DNA of 64,000 bases from Opitutaceae bacterium (lineage in GTDB: Bacteria; Verrucomicrobiota; Verrucomicrobiia; Opitutales; Opitutaceae). Made by a program: the position numbers and the translations under genes. The stretch is from assembly GCA_016794785.1 (NCBI GenBank), contig JAEUHC010000014.1, positions 372,001 through 436,000 on the forward strand, in the 5' to 3' direction. Positions 33,221 to 43,019 of this stretch are shown here, piece by piece; the first letter of the stretch is position 1, and each line of letters starts with the position of its first letter. A model generated the notes under the pieces. That model was not told the origin of the DNA, did no database searches, and saw only the letters and a list, made by a program, of their open reading frames with translations.

Positions 33221-33604
33221 TCAAGCCACCATCAATGAAGGAGCGCGCGGCGATAACGCGGCGCGCTGCACAAACTGCCAAGTCGGCACCCAATCGAGCG
33301 GTCGCTCAAACAGTGCATCGGGCGGAGCGACATGTTCGCGCGCCGCATCCAACCGGATCTGATGCAAACAAAGACAACACGCACAGACGAACAGGCTTGG
33401 CGCGGGGGTTTTCAGCGTATCGCCGACTGGTTTATAGGCACCGTTCTCCACGGTGTCGCAGCCATCTTTTCCAGTCGAGTCCATCACGCACCCGTCGGGA
33501 CAGGCTTCAGCTAGCACGCCCGCCGCCTCCCAGACACAATGCTCAGTCGCCGGCAGCCACATGGCTGCTAGAATCACACCCAGCACTGGAAGCAAGCGAC
33601 GCAT
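33221..33604 (-). CDS. Exported Cys-rich protein upstream of czcC
   Basis: 127 residues. Signal-like start MRRLLPVLGVILAAMWLPAT, then many Cys: EHCVWEAAG, EACPDGCVMDS, KDGCDTVENG and FVCACCLCLHQI. The CACCLC cluster is a strong candidate for a soft-metal site. The C-terminal third is Pro/Arg-rich with aromatic residues (ERPLDWVPTWQFVQR). The long frame to 33742 overlaps the FTR1 gene and was not used. It lies just upstream of czcC in the same direction and is probably part of that transcription unit. No family recognised. Confidence 0.7.
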   Translation of the reverse strand: MRRLLPVLGVILAAMWLPATEHCVWEAAGVLAEACPDGCVMDSTGKDGCDTVENGAYKPVGDTLKTPAPSLFVCACCLCLHQIRLDAAREHVAPPDALFERPLDWVPTWQFVQRAALSPRAPSLMVA

Positions 33605-33648
33605 CAGTTGATGCACGTTTGTAGTTTTCAACTGCGAGTCAAGCTGGA

Positions 33649-34782
33649 CTAACGTCCGGTCGTTGCGTCGGAACTCTGTATTTGTGCCCGGCCTTCTTTC
33701 AGTGGCTTGCAGACGGTCGCCGATACGCAGAGCGGCGTGCACGTGGCTTCTTCGTTAGCTCTGAAGCCGTCGGCCGAAGGATCGACGGCACAATTAGCCT
33801 CGCAGCGCTGATTCGCGGACGGACCTTTCGCGAGAAAATAGGAACCAACGACGATGGCGGCGGCAATCGCCTGGGCGGCCAAGGTCTCGACGGTCGGGAA
33901 TACGGCGAACCAAAGTCCCATCCAGCCGGGAATGATATTGGCGAGGCCGCCGATTTGCGTGGTCGGAATCCAGTGCGCGAGCTGCATCTCCTGCGCTTCC
34001 TCGCCGACCATGACGAGCAACACGACGCCGAGCATAATTCCGGTCAGAACCAACATTCTCCGATAGGGTAATTTTTGATGAGCGATGAACGTCAGCACCG
34101 CGACGATGCCGGTGAACAGCAGACCCCACAGGACACCTTGCAGCACGACCGAACTGCCGAGCTTGAGCATGTAGCTTTGGAGGAACAGCACGACCTCGAA
34201 ACCCTCACGATAAAGCGAAGTGAAGCCGAGCAAACCGAGCCCCCACACGAGACGAGAACGGGAACTATCTTGGCTGTCCGCTTCCTTGAGCAACGTCCGC
34301 TTGCGTTTGTTGTGCATCCCGATCCATCCGCCCCAATAGAGCTTGTGGAAAAACCAATTCATCACGACGAGCAGGACGATGATGGCCAGCAGACCGGTCG
34401 CAGCCTGCACGTTCAAAGCGGAAAAATTTTCGGTCAGGTCGGAGACGATCCCGACGACGACGAACCAGGTGATAAGTGTTACTAAAAATCCGATACCCGC
34501 TCCGATTGCCACCGGTTGACGATGCACGCGTTTGGTTCCGACCATGCTCGCGGTGATGGCGGACAGCACGAGGATGCACTCCAAGCCTTCGCGAAAAACG
34601 AGCACCCCGATGTCCAGAATGGCCACGGTCGGGCTGGCTTTGGCGTCCACGGTCAGGGGGTTCGGGTTGCCGGACGCAGTGATGCCCTGCCAGACCAACA
34701 CCGCGACAATCACGAGAGCCGCCGCACCGAAGAGGGTGCGAAGGAGGATCGGCCTAAAGTTGATCGAGACGACGTTCGGCAC
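33649..34782 (-). CDS. FTR1-family iron permease with Cys-rich tail
   Basis: 377 residues, seven predicted helices. Both iron-binding REGxE motifs are present: FREGLECILVLSAI near residue 65 and YREGFEVVLFLQSY near 195. A third helix carries MVGEEAQEM. The family moves ferric iron (or Fe released by a partner oxidase) across the inner membrane. The last ~50 residues form an unusual soluble extension with five Cys (NQRCEANC, ATCTPLC, TVCKPL). A palindrome sits 17 bases upstream in the likely promoter. No EfeO/EfeB partner is nearby. Iron import beside metal exporters may replace iron displaced by toxic metals (inference). Confidence 0.9.
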   Translation of the reverse strand: MPNVVSINFRPILLRTLFGAAALVIVAVLVWQGITASGNPNPLTVDAKASPTVAILDIGVLVFREGLECILVLSAITASMVGTKRVHRQPVAIGAGIGFLVTLITWFVVVGIVSDLTENFSALNVQAATGLLAIIVLLVVMNWFFHKLYWGGWIGMHNKRKRTLLKEADSQDSSRSRLVWGLGLLGFTSLYREGFEVVLFLQSYMLKLGSSVVLQGVLWGLLFTGIVAVLTFIAHQKLPYRRMLVLTGIMLGVVLLVMVGEEAQEMQLAHWIPTTQIGGLANIIPGWMGLWFAVFPTVETLAAQAIAAAIVVGSYFLAKGPSANQRCEANCAVDPSADGFRANEEATCTPLCVSATVCKPLKEGRAQIQSSDATTGR

Positions 34783-34798
34783 AGCAGGATTTAATTAT

Positions 34799-34813
34799 TG
34801 AGACACGGTCTCA
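34799..34813. promoter_or_regulatory. Perfect palindrome in the ftr1 promoter, candidate operator
   Basis: TGAGAC-ACG-GTCTCA: six-base perfect arms with a three-base centre, 17 bases before the FTR1 start. On the minus strand a candidate TTGAAA -35 box lies just upstream and an AT-rich CAATAA -10-like box just downstream, so a bound repressor would block RNA polymerase. Not a Fur box. The regulator is not encoded in the window. Confidence 0.5.
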
Positions 34814-35025
34814 TATCATTTCAAGCCAATTTGCGACCGATTCTCAGTAAATGTCTCGGGGCAGTAAGTTATGGTATCGAGCAGTAATGGGCGGATAGAT
34901 TCCAATGCTTCGTTCCTTCAATAGATGATTTTCCGGGGAAAAGCCTTTCCCCGCGTGCGAGTCTTTGTCTCGCCCTCCCCATTCCAGCGGGGACACCCCG
35001 CAACGCCCCGATGCGCCCCGCGCTT
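34814..35025. other. Intergenic junction between cargo and mobile module
   Basis: No coding frame is supported. A hairpin with arms CGGGGAAA and TTTCCCCG lies at about 34934-34954 and may end transcription coming from the right. The strand polarity changes here: metal cargo to the left runs minus, mobile-module genes to the right run plus. Confidence 0.4.
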
Positions 35026-35248
35026 TTTCTTTTAGTAGACTGGCCGCAGCGTTCTCCAACTTACCGGGCGGTCAAGGTCGCTGCGCTCCCTCCGCGAAGG
35101 TGCGCTTCCCCTTCGTCGGGACGGCAGACCGTCCGCTCCTCCGCGCGCGCCTTCGCTTGACTTCGCCCGGTGCGCGGGAACGTCCGCTGCCAGAGCGCAA
35201 CACGCACTCATTTCCGAGTGCCGGCGTCGAGGCGCGGCGTTTCTCGTT
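35026..35248 (+). promoter_or_regulatory. Long leader L1 of the mobile module
   Basis: Starts with TTTCTTTTAG (35026-35035); 30 bases later comes GGGCGGTCAAGGTCG (35066-35080); later CGCTTCCCCTTCGT (35103-35116). Leader L3 before radC has the same first two blocks at exactly the same distance and the third block slightly further on. Ends at the ATG at 35249. A shared promoter plus structured 5' leader is inferred. Confidence 0.5.
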
Positions 35249-35527
35249 ATGCACATCGAATCCACCTCGCACCAACCCCCTTACCGCACGGGCACGCTCA
35301 AAGGACTCACGATTTCCGAAGTTCAGAAAATGCTTCCCGATATTTCACCAGACACCCATGCCTCGGGTGATCGGAAAGTAACCATCACATGGCGATTCTT
35401 GGCGGACGGTAAGCCCTGTGGAATTTGGAACTACCGCCGGAGCCACGAGGTTCTCGGCGAACTTTCGACGTTTGGGCCGGATGAGATTTTTGCCGCTCTT
35501 TTCGAGAAGGCCTACACGGCGCTGTAG
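35249..35527 (+). CDS. Small protein of the mobile module, unknown function
   Basis: 92 residues, MHIESTSHQPPYRTGTLKGL onward, no signal peptide. Contains WRFLADGKPCGIWNYRRSHE and ends DEIFAALFEKAYTAL; the pattern suggests a small alpha/beta protein. Flanked by a long leader and followed by a strong terminator 23 bases after the stop, so it is a one-gene transcript. No family recognised; small proteins of this sort sit beside DUF932 and RadC genes in plasmids and islands. Confidence 0.65.
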   Translation: MHIESTSHQPPYRTGTLKGLTISEVQKMLPDISPDTHASGDRKVTITWRFLADGKPCGIWNYRRSHEVLGELSTFGPDEIFAALFEKAYTAL

Positions 35528-35549
35528 GCATTGCTTCGCGTCTAACGAG

Positions 35550-35572
35550 GGCGGGCCAAGCCCGCCTTTTTA
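35550..35572 (+). terminator. Rho-independent terminator
   Basis: Stem GGCGGGC / GCCCGCC with loop CAA (35550-35566), followed by TTTTTATTTT. Ends the 35249-35527 gene. Confidence 0.85.
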
Positions 35573-35574
35573 TT

Positions 35575-36009
35575 TTCACGACAGTCCTGAAGCAAAAATA
35601 GACGCCGGCTGACGCCGGGGGCGGGTAGCGCGAGCGGGCGGATTCGCCACTCCGATGCTCCCGCTCCCATTCCGGCTCTCGTCCGTTCGCTGCGGTCCGA
35701 GACGGCTGGGTTCTCGCGCTAACGGCCGTCTCTGGCGATTCGTCATCCGAGCACGACCATTCGCCAGGATCGCTCCCTGTCGCAGGCTCCGGTCGCGACA
35801 CCGGCGGCCTTGCCGCGCTGCCACCTGCGCCGACTCCTCCCTCCGCTCACGGCCTGTCGCCTGCACTCCGCTCCCGCACCTGCGCGGCGAACCCGCCCGC
35901 TCGAATCGAAAGCGGAGAGAAAGTCAGCGGGGCTGCGCCCTCCGCGTTTTGGATACGCTCAGACGCCGCTGGGCTTGCGGTGCTCGCTCTCGTTGCTCCG
36001 CTCGCGTGA
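35575..36009. other. Non-coding stretch within the mobile module
   Basis: About 430 bases without a supported gene. GC-rich, with many short pyrimidine-rich words such as CTCCGCTC and TTCGCTGC. Frames on both strands are open because of base composition but lack starts and domains. Together with leader L2 it gives nearly 740 bases between two short genes. Confidence 0.4.
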
Positions 36010-36265
36010 TTTCTTCTAGCAAAGCCACACCCTGAGGGCTGCCTCATGATAGCACCTGCGCCGGCTGGCGGGCGGGCGGCGCGAGCGCCTTCGCCCGTCC
36101 CGCCTCAAGGTATTGCTCGCTTCGCTGCGCTCCACCTTGCGCCACGGTGCTGATCTTCGGCATCCCTCCGGGGCGGCCGATTTTTCGGTTCGGCTCGGGT
36201 GGGGTCCGCGTAGCGCGGCCCGCTACATGCGCCCTCGTTGGGGCGCTGATTAGTCCAACACAGTC
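36010..36265 (+). promoter_or_regulatory. Long leader L2 before the DUF932 gene
   Basis: Starts with TTTCTTCTAG (36010-36019), one base different from the boxes of L1 and L3, and runs 246 bases to the ATG at 36266. It lacks the GGTCAAGGTCG block of L1/L3 but has a comparable GC-rich hairpin-prone body (GCGGGCGGGCGGCGCGAGCG). Confidence 0.4.
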
Positions 36266-37111
36266 ATGAATACGTCCGTCATTGTTTCGCCCGCTCGCGT
36301 CTTTAAGGCGCTTTCTTCCGATGAACTCCGCCGCTGCGCTCCCTCCGTTTTCGCGGAGCACGCCCGCCCCGGTGTTTCTTCCCGCTACACCTTTGTTTCC
36401 ACCGCGCAGGTCGTTTCCCTGCTCGGGGCCGAGGGTTGGGAGCCCGTCAAAGCATCAGAGCAACGCGTGCGGCTGGAGGACCGCATCGGTTTTCAGATGC
36501 ACGAAATTCGTTTTGCTCGCCGGGTCGATTTGGAGGCGGGCGCGTTTCAGGTCGGAACGGCCCGCGCGGAAATGATTCTGCAAAATGCCCATGATGGGAG
36601 CCGAGCCTACCGGATCGACGCTGGACTCTATCGGTTGGTTTGTCGCAACGGTCTGACCGTGGCGGATGCCGATTTCGCACATGTGTCCATCCGGCACGTT
36701 GACGTTTCCGCCGATGCGTTCGCAAAGGCGGCGCAGTCCGTGGCCGAGAATACGCCGCGCGCGCTGGAGGCGGTGGCGAAGTGGCAGGCCGTGCAGCTTC
36801 CGCAGGCGACGCGAGTTGAGTTCGCACGCCGGGCGGCGGCGCTGCGTTGGGATGCCGATCAGCCGGTGATGAAGTTGCTGGGGGCCGAGAAACTGCTGAC
36901 GCCGGTTCGCTACGGCGATGCGGCGACGGACCTCTGGACGACGTTCAACGTCGTGCAAGAGCATCTGATTCGCGGCGGCGACCGTTACATGGGTTACACC
37001 GAGGGCATGGGCATTCGGCGCAACCGGACGCGCCCGGTATCGGGACTGAATGAAGGCCAGAAGATCAACAAGGCCCTCTGGGCGCTCGCGGGGGAGTTCG
37101 CGAACAACTGA
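36266..37111 (+). CDS. DUF932 (phage/plasmid-like) protein
   Basis: 281 residues. The DUF932 layout is clear: STAQVVSLLGAEGWEPVKAS, then HEIRFARRVDLEAGAFQVGT, ILQNAHDGSRAYRIDAGLYR and LVCRNGLTVADADFAHVSIR, then a helical half (FNVVQEHLIRGGDRYMGYTE) ending ALWALAGEFANN. DUF932 genes are a hallmark of plasmids, phages and integrative elements; the biochemical role is unknown. Cytoplasmic, no signal peptide. It has its own long leader and a terminator 12 bases after the stop. Confidence 0.88.
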   Translation: MNTSVIVSPARVFKALSSDELRRCAPSVFAEHARPGVSSRYTFVSTAQVVSLLGAEGWEPVKASEQRVRLEDRIGFQMHEIRFARRVDLEAGAFQVGTARAEMILQNAHDGSRAYRIDAGLYRLVCRNGLTVADADFAHVSIRHVDVSADAFAKAAQSVAENTPRALEAVAKWQAVQLPQATRVEFARRAAALRWDADQPVMKLLGAEKLLTPVRYGDAATDLWTTFNVVQEHLIRGGDRYMGYTEGMGIRRNRTRPVSGLNEGQKINKALWALAGEFANN

Positions 37112-37122
37112 GGAGAAGCATC

Positions 37123-37150
37123 GGGGCGGCGGAGTTCGCCGCCCCTTTTT
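37123..37150 (+). terminator. Rho-independent terminator after DUF932 gene
   Basis: Stem GGGGCGGCG / CGCCGCCCC (37123-37131, 37137-37145), loop of five, then TTTTT. It sits just 18 bases before the next start codon, so the next gene may depend on partial read-through. Confidence 0.85.
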
Positions 37151-37167
37151 CCCTCCCGAAACAACCC

Positions 37168-37794
37168 ATGAATCAAAACATGAAAACTCTTTCCTCTCAC
37201 TATCGCGCCGCGATCAATGCCATCCGCGCAGCGAAGCTCGCGCCGGATTTTGAATATCGTTCCGCTCTGCTCAGCGTCTATTGCCGAACTGCGCCCGCCC
37301 ACCGTCCCGACTTGCAGGGCCGCGTTTACCTTGAAGCCTTCGAGAAAGTTCCCGGAGGAATCACCCACCTGAATTGGTGGGCACCCGCGACCCCGGCGGG
37401 CTTCCGCGAATTCTTCACCGGGCTGGCCGAACGGACAGGCACGTTCGTTTCACCGCGCCCGTATCGGCTCGGGCAATCGTGCGACGGGACAATCGGCTCG
37501 CCCGTGCTCGCCGCGTTCAAGGCGGCGTGCGATGCGCTCGGTTTCGACGCGGACGCACTCTACAAGGAGGCCTATTCAGAACGCGACGACCCGCCGCCCG
37601 ATTGGGCGGGTTGCCGCGCCGATGCCGACTGGCAAGGCGGAGTGGTGTGGCCGGATCAATGGGACGACAACGCCGTGGCGGGGGTCATCGAGTCGCTCAC
37701 GGAAATCAACTATCACAGTCTGGTTTCCACACTTACTTCGCACTGCGAGCCGCGTCTTCAAGGAGATCCCTCACTCCCTAAAGTTCCCGGTTGA
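37168..37794 (+). CDS. Mobile-module protein of unknown function
   Basis: 208 residues. Starts MNQNMKTLSSHYRAAINAIR (a second ATG lies at codon 5). Several aromatic-rich motifs: GGITHLNWWAPATPAGFREF, FVSPRPYRLGQSCDGTIGSP, DDPPPDWAGCRADADWQGGV, WPDQWDDNAVAGVIESLTEI. No membrane segment or signal peptide. Not recognised. It lies between DUF932 and RadC genes and is closed by its own terminator, so it belongs with the mobile-element backbone. Confidence 0.7.
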   Translation: MNQNMKTLSSHYRAAINAIRAAKLAPDFEYRSALLSVYCRTAPAHRPDLQGRVYLEAFEKVPGGITHLNWWAPATPAGFREFFTGLAERTGTFVSPRPYRLGQSCDGTIGSPVLAAFKAACDALGFDADALYKEAYSERDDPPPDWAGCRADADWQGGVVWPDQWDDNAVAGVIESLTEINYHSLVSTLTSHCEPRLQGDPSLPKVPG

Positions 37795-37813
37795 GCCTGC
37801 TCCCGGAAATTTT

Positions 37814-37841
37814 AAGCCCGCTCTCACGAGCGGGCTTTTTT
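37814..37841 (+). terminator. Rho-independent terminator
   Basis: Ten-base perfect stem AAGCCCGCTC / GAGCGGGCTT, loop TCAC, then a run of T to 37841. Confidence 0.9.
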
Positions 37842-37945
37842 CTTGGCCGCAAGAATCTCCCCGAACTAGCGACGTTGGCAAATGCCGTCCCACGTTACAC
37901 GGAAGGTGAAATTTCAAACATCCGACCGATGCTCGCTTCGCTCGA

Positions 37946-38185
37946 TTTCTTTTAGCTCTGCCCCGTCCGTGGCGCCCCATTTTATGGGCGGTCAAGGTCG
38001 TGCCTTCGGCCTCCACCACGCGCAAACATTCCGCTTCCCCTTCGTTGCGGATAAATCCGCCGCCTCAGCGCTCCATCCAGCGCTTTGACTTTTCGCCCAT
38101 CCCGAGCGGGCGCTCAAACGGGCTGCACCCGCGATCACTCGACACTTTGTCGAGTAGGGAAACGCGGCTCGCGCGAGCGCTCAAC
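37946..38185 (+). promoter_or_regulatory. Long leader L3 before radC
   Basis: TTTCTTTTAG (37946-37955), 30 bases, GGGCGGTCAAGGTCG (37986-38000), then CGCTTCCCCTTCGT (38032-38045). The first two blocks match L1 in sequence and distance. Near the end, CTCGACACTTTGTCGAG forms a short hairpin about 35 bases before the ATG at 38186. Confidence 0.5.
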
Positions 38186-38638
38186 ATGCGCGTTTACGAA
38201 GCCAAGATGGTTTATTCCCTCATCTCACTCGGCGAAGAGGTCCGCCTCGACAAACCGGCCAAGGTTGCCGACTACCTGCGCTCAGCCTTTGAGAAAAATC
38301 CGATGCAGGAGGCGTTCTATTGCGTCCATCTTGACCGCAAGAATCATCCCCTCGGTCGCCAGCTCATCACACTGGGCACAGCCACTTCGACACTGGTTTC
38401 CCCAAAAGAAGTGTTCCGTGGCGCCATCCTCTCAGGAGCGGTCGCCATAGTGGTAGCTCATAACCACCCCTCTGGGGACCCCGGTCCCAGCCAGGCCGAC
38501 CTAAGCGTCACCCGTGCACTGCGTGAGGCGGCTAGGATTCTCGAAATCGAATTGCTGGATCACGTTGTCGTCGGCGACGCAAAATCTGACCCGCAAGGGC
38601 GCGGCTATTTCTCCTTCGAGGAAGCCGGCCATCTGTGA
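38186..38638 (+). CDS. radC: RadC-family JAB/JAMM protein
   Basis: 150 residues beginning MRVYEAKMVYSLISLGEEVR. Only the RadC JAB domain is present (the N-terminal helix-hairpin-helix of chromosomal RadC is missing). The metalloprotease-like motif is complete: VVAHNHPSGDPGPSQADLSV, with EAFYCVHLDRKNH before it. Stand-alone JAB RadC proteins are common in plasmids, phages and islands, with unclear function. An in-frame ATG at 38000 lies inside the conserved leader, so 38186 is used. Confidence 0.9.
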   Translation: MRVYEAKMVYSLISLGEEVRLDKPAKVADYLRSAFEKNPMQEAFYCVHLDRKNHPLGRQLITLGTATSTLVSPKEVFRGAILSGAVAIVVAHNHPSGDPGPSQADLSVTRALREAARILEIELLDHVVVGDAKSDPQGRGYFSFEEAGHL

Positions 38639-38707
38639 TGGCGCGGCGCACGCCGCCAGCCCTCGGGCCGGCGGCGTGTGACTGCGCTTCGCGCGATAGC
38701 AACGGAA

Positions 38708-40144
38708 TCAAGCTGCCGGCTGCGATGCCGGTAGCTTGATGGCACCTTGTTCGAGCGCCTTTTTCAGCAGCTCTACGAGCTGCGCCGCGTCCTGACCGGG
38801 CGCGGCGGTGGGTGTTTCCACGCTGAAAAACGACGTGGGCTCAATCTTGCTCGAAACGTAGAACTTCCGCGTCACGCCAATCGTTGAATGCCGCAGTCCC
38901 GAACTGGCGGCGAAGATGCCGCGCCGTTGAGCGATGTGTGAACCGAACTCTTTTCGCAGGGTGTGAATCCGGCTGGTCGAACGGGTGATGCCCTTGGATT
39001 TCAGCCACGCGCACAGAAAGGTGAAGTCCTTCTTGCAACGGTAGTGACGTTGCAGGGAGCCGATCCGCGGCGCGATATGCGAGGTCAGGACGAATTCGCC
39101 GCGATTCTCGGCTGCGTGCCTGCGGAGGGCCTCTGCGAAACGAGGTTCGAGCTGGATTTTGCCGACCGACGAATCGCTCTTGAGGCGACCGTATTTGGTC
39201 GGCGCAACGGTGACTGTGCCGGTAGGCAGGTCCACGTGAGCCCAAGGCAGCTTGTCGATTTCGTTTCGCCGCAATCCCGCACCGATGGCCAGGACGAAGA
39301 TCACGAGATGATTTCCTGCCAGCTCCTTGAACGCATCTTCGATCAACTGCTTCGCATCGACTTCCGACGTGTAGAAGTAGTCCGATTCCCGCTCCGGGAT
39401 GAACTCCACGCCCTCAAACGGAAGCGGGGAAGGGAGAGCAAGGTTGGAGCATTTGGAGAGCACGCGCTTCAAAACGCGCTTCGCGAACAGCGCGCGGGCA
39501 TTGCGAAGGATGCCGTTGGCGGTGTGCTCGGCATGGGTGCGCTCTTCAGAACCCGCCGGATGACGACCCACGTAAGCGTCGCGCCATGCCGAAACCTGCT
39601 CGGGCGTGATCGAATTCAGCAGAGTGCTGTCCACCGTCTGCCGCCATTTCGACGGGATCGGCCCGCCTGAGAATTTGTCGGCACCGCCGAATCTGATCCG
39701 TCGGATGCCGCTCACAATCCGGCGAAACCGGGACGCGTAGCCGTAAACGGTGCAGGGGTCCAACTGCCCGTGTTGGCCGATCAGATCGACAAAGCCGCCT
39801 AAAGTTAGCTCCGACCGTTCCGCCGCGAATTCGGGTTTGTATTTTTTGCGGGTCGCATCCCAGCCATTCAAGCGGAGGAATTGGTCAATTTCACGCGCCA
39901 GCTTTGCGCCGGCGTCCAAGTCCGAACCGAGTTCGAACCATTCGCGGCGTCGCCGGCATTGAACGCGAATCAGGTATTGCGGAGCGGTATTCGCACCGTA
40001 ATATTTCCGGGTGTTGCGTTGGATGCGCTGTTTCAGCTTTGCGAAGCTGCCGTGCGTGCTCACTGCGGGGCTCGGATTCTTGCCCACTTCTTGCCCACTT
40101 TTTAGACTTTGCTGGGCGTTTTCGTTTTCGAGGGGATTTTTCAT
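38708..40144 (-). CDS. Tyrosine recombinase (island integrase)
   Basis: 478 residues from MKNPLENENAQQSLKSGQEV. N-terminal arm and SAM-like core-binding domains (LTLGGFVDLIGQHGQLDPCT, LNSITPEQVSAWRDAYVGRH), then a catalytic domain with the first Arg in AIGAGLRRNEIDKLPWAHVD, the H-x-L-R box in RIHTLRKEFGSHIAQRRGIF, and the nucleophile Tyr in GLRHSTIGVTRKFYVSSKIE. Its 5' end points at the tRNA-Leu fragment 107 bases away, the usual geometry for an integrase next to its attachment site. A frame extension to 40252 would run into that site and is rejected. Confidence 0.93.
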   Translation of the reverse strand: MKNPLENENAQQSLKSGQEVGKNPSPAVSTHGSFAKLKQRIQRNTRKYYGANTAPQYLIRVQCRRRREWFELGSDLDAGAKLAREIDQFLRLNGWDATRKKYKPEFAAERSELTLGGFVDLIGQHGQLDPCTVYGYASRFRRIVSGIRRIRFGGADKFSGGPIPSKWRQTVDSTLLNSITPEQVSAWRDAYVGRHPAGSEERTHAEHTANGILRNARALFAKRVLKRVLSKCSNLALPSPLPFEGVEFIPERESDYFYTSEVDAKQLIEDAFKELAGNHLVIFVLAIGAGLRRNEIDKLPWAHVDLPTGTVTVAPTKYGRLKSDSSVGKIQLEPRFAEALRRHAAENRGEFVLTSHIAPRIGSLQRHYRCKKDFTFLCAWLKSKGITRSTSRIHTLRKEFGSHIAQRRGIFAASSGLRHSTIGVTRKFYVSSKIEPTSFFSVETPTAAPGQDAAQLVELLKKALEQGAIKLPASQPAA

Positions 40145-40250
40145 GGTGTGATGATTTTCCCTCGTAAGCCGCGATCCACCAAGGAGCCAAAGCGGACATC
40201 CCGGCGAAAAAAGCGGACATCTTACGAGGTCACCAGCACCGTAAGGCCGC

Positions 40251-40306
40251 ACTTAAAATCCCTTGGCCGCAAGGCCGTGCGGGTTCGAGCCCCGCCCCGG
40301 GCACCA
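40251..40306 (+). other. Island attachment site: 3' half of tRNA-Leu(UAA)
   Basis: From the anticodon loop (CTTAAAA, 40252-40258) the sequence follows a tRNA-Leu(UAA): stem half TCCCT, variable arm TGGCCGCAAGGCC, T-arm GCGGG-TTCGAGC-CCCGC (40279-40295), acceptor CCCGGGC, discriminator A and encoded CCA (40304-40306). The 5' half is absent: the bases before the loop (GCCGCA) do not pair with TCCCT. This is what a displaced attachment-site copy looks like after integration into a tRNA gene. The intact gene should be at the other island end, outside the window. Confidence 0.85.
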
Positions 40307-40504
40307 CCCGATCGGAACAGGAATTAGCCGTTCCTCCGCCTTGGGTTAAAACGCGATAAGGCAGTCTTCCTTTTCCCTCCCGTGCGCCCCGCTTTCCACA
40401 ATTGACTGGCGACACTTAGCTCGCCCCGCCAAAGAAACCCCGCCCGGGAACCCCTCCTCTGCGCGCCCACCCCGGCGCGACCCGTGGCGAGAGTTTCATC
40501 CCCC

Positions 40505-42961
<2,457 letters not shown>

Positions 42962-42990
42962 CCCGCAGGCCGCACGGCTCCGAGTTTTTA

Positions 42991-43016
42991 GGCGGGCTCC
43001 TCGCGAGCCCGCCTTT
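42991..43016 (+). terminator. Rho-independent terminator after hppA
   Basis: Nine-base stem GGCGGGCTC / GAGCCCGCC with loop CTCGC, then TTTCTT. It ends three bases before the next start codon at 43020. Confidence 0.8.
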
Positions 43017-43019
43017 CTT

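Noticed and set aside
34799..34813. Reading the ftr1 palindrome as a Fur box
   Set aside because: It lacks the AT-rich GATAAT-type repeats; arms are TGAGAC/GTCTCA.
40220..40306. A complete tRNA gene at the island edge
   Set aside because: The D-arm, 5' acceptor strand and 5' anticodon stem half are missing; only the 3' half from the anticodon loop fits.
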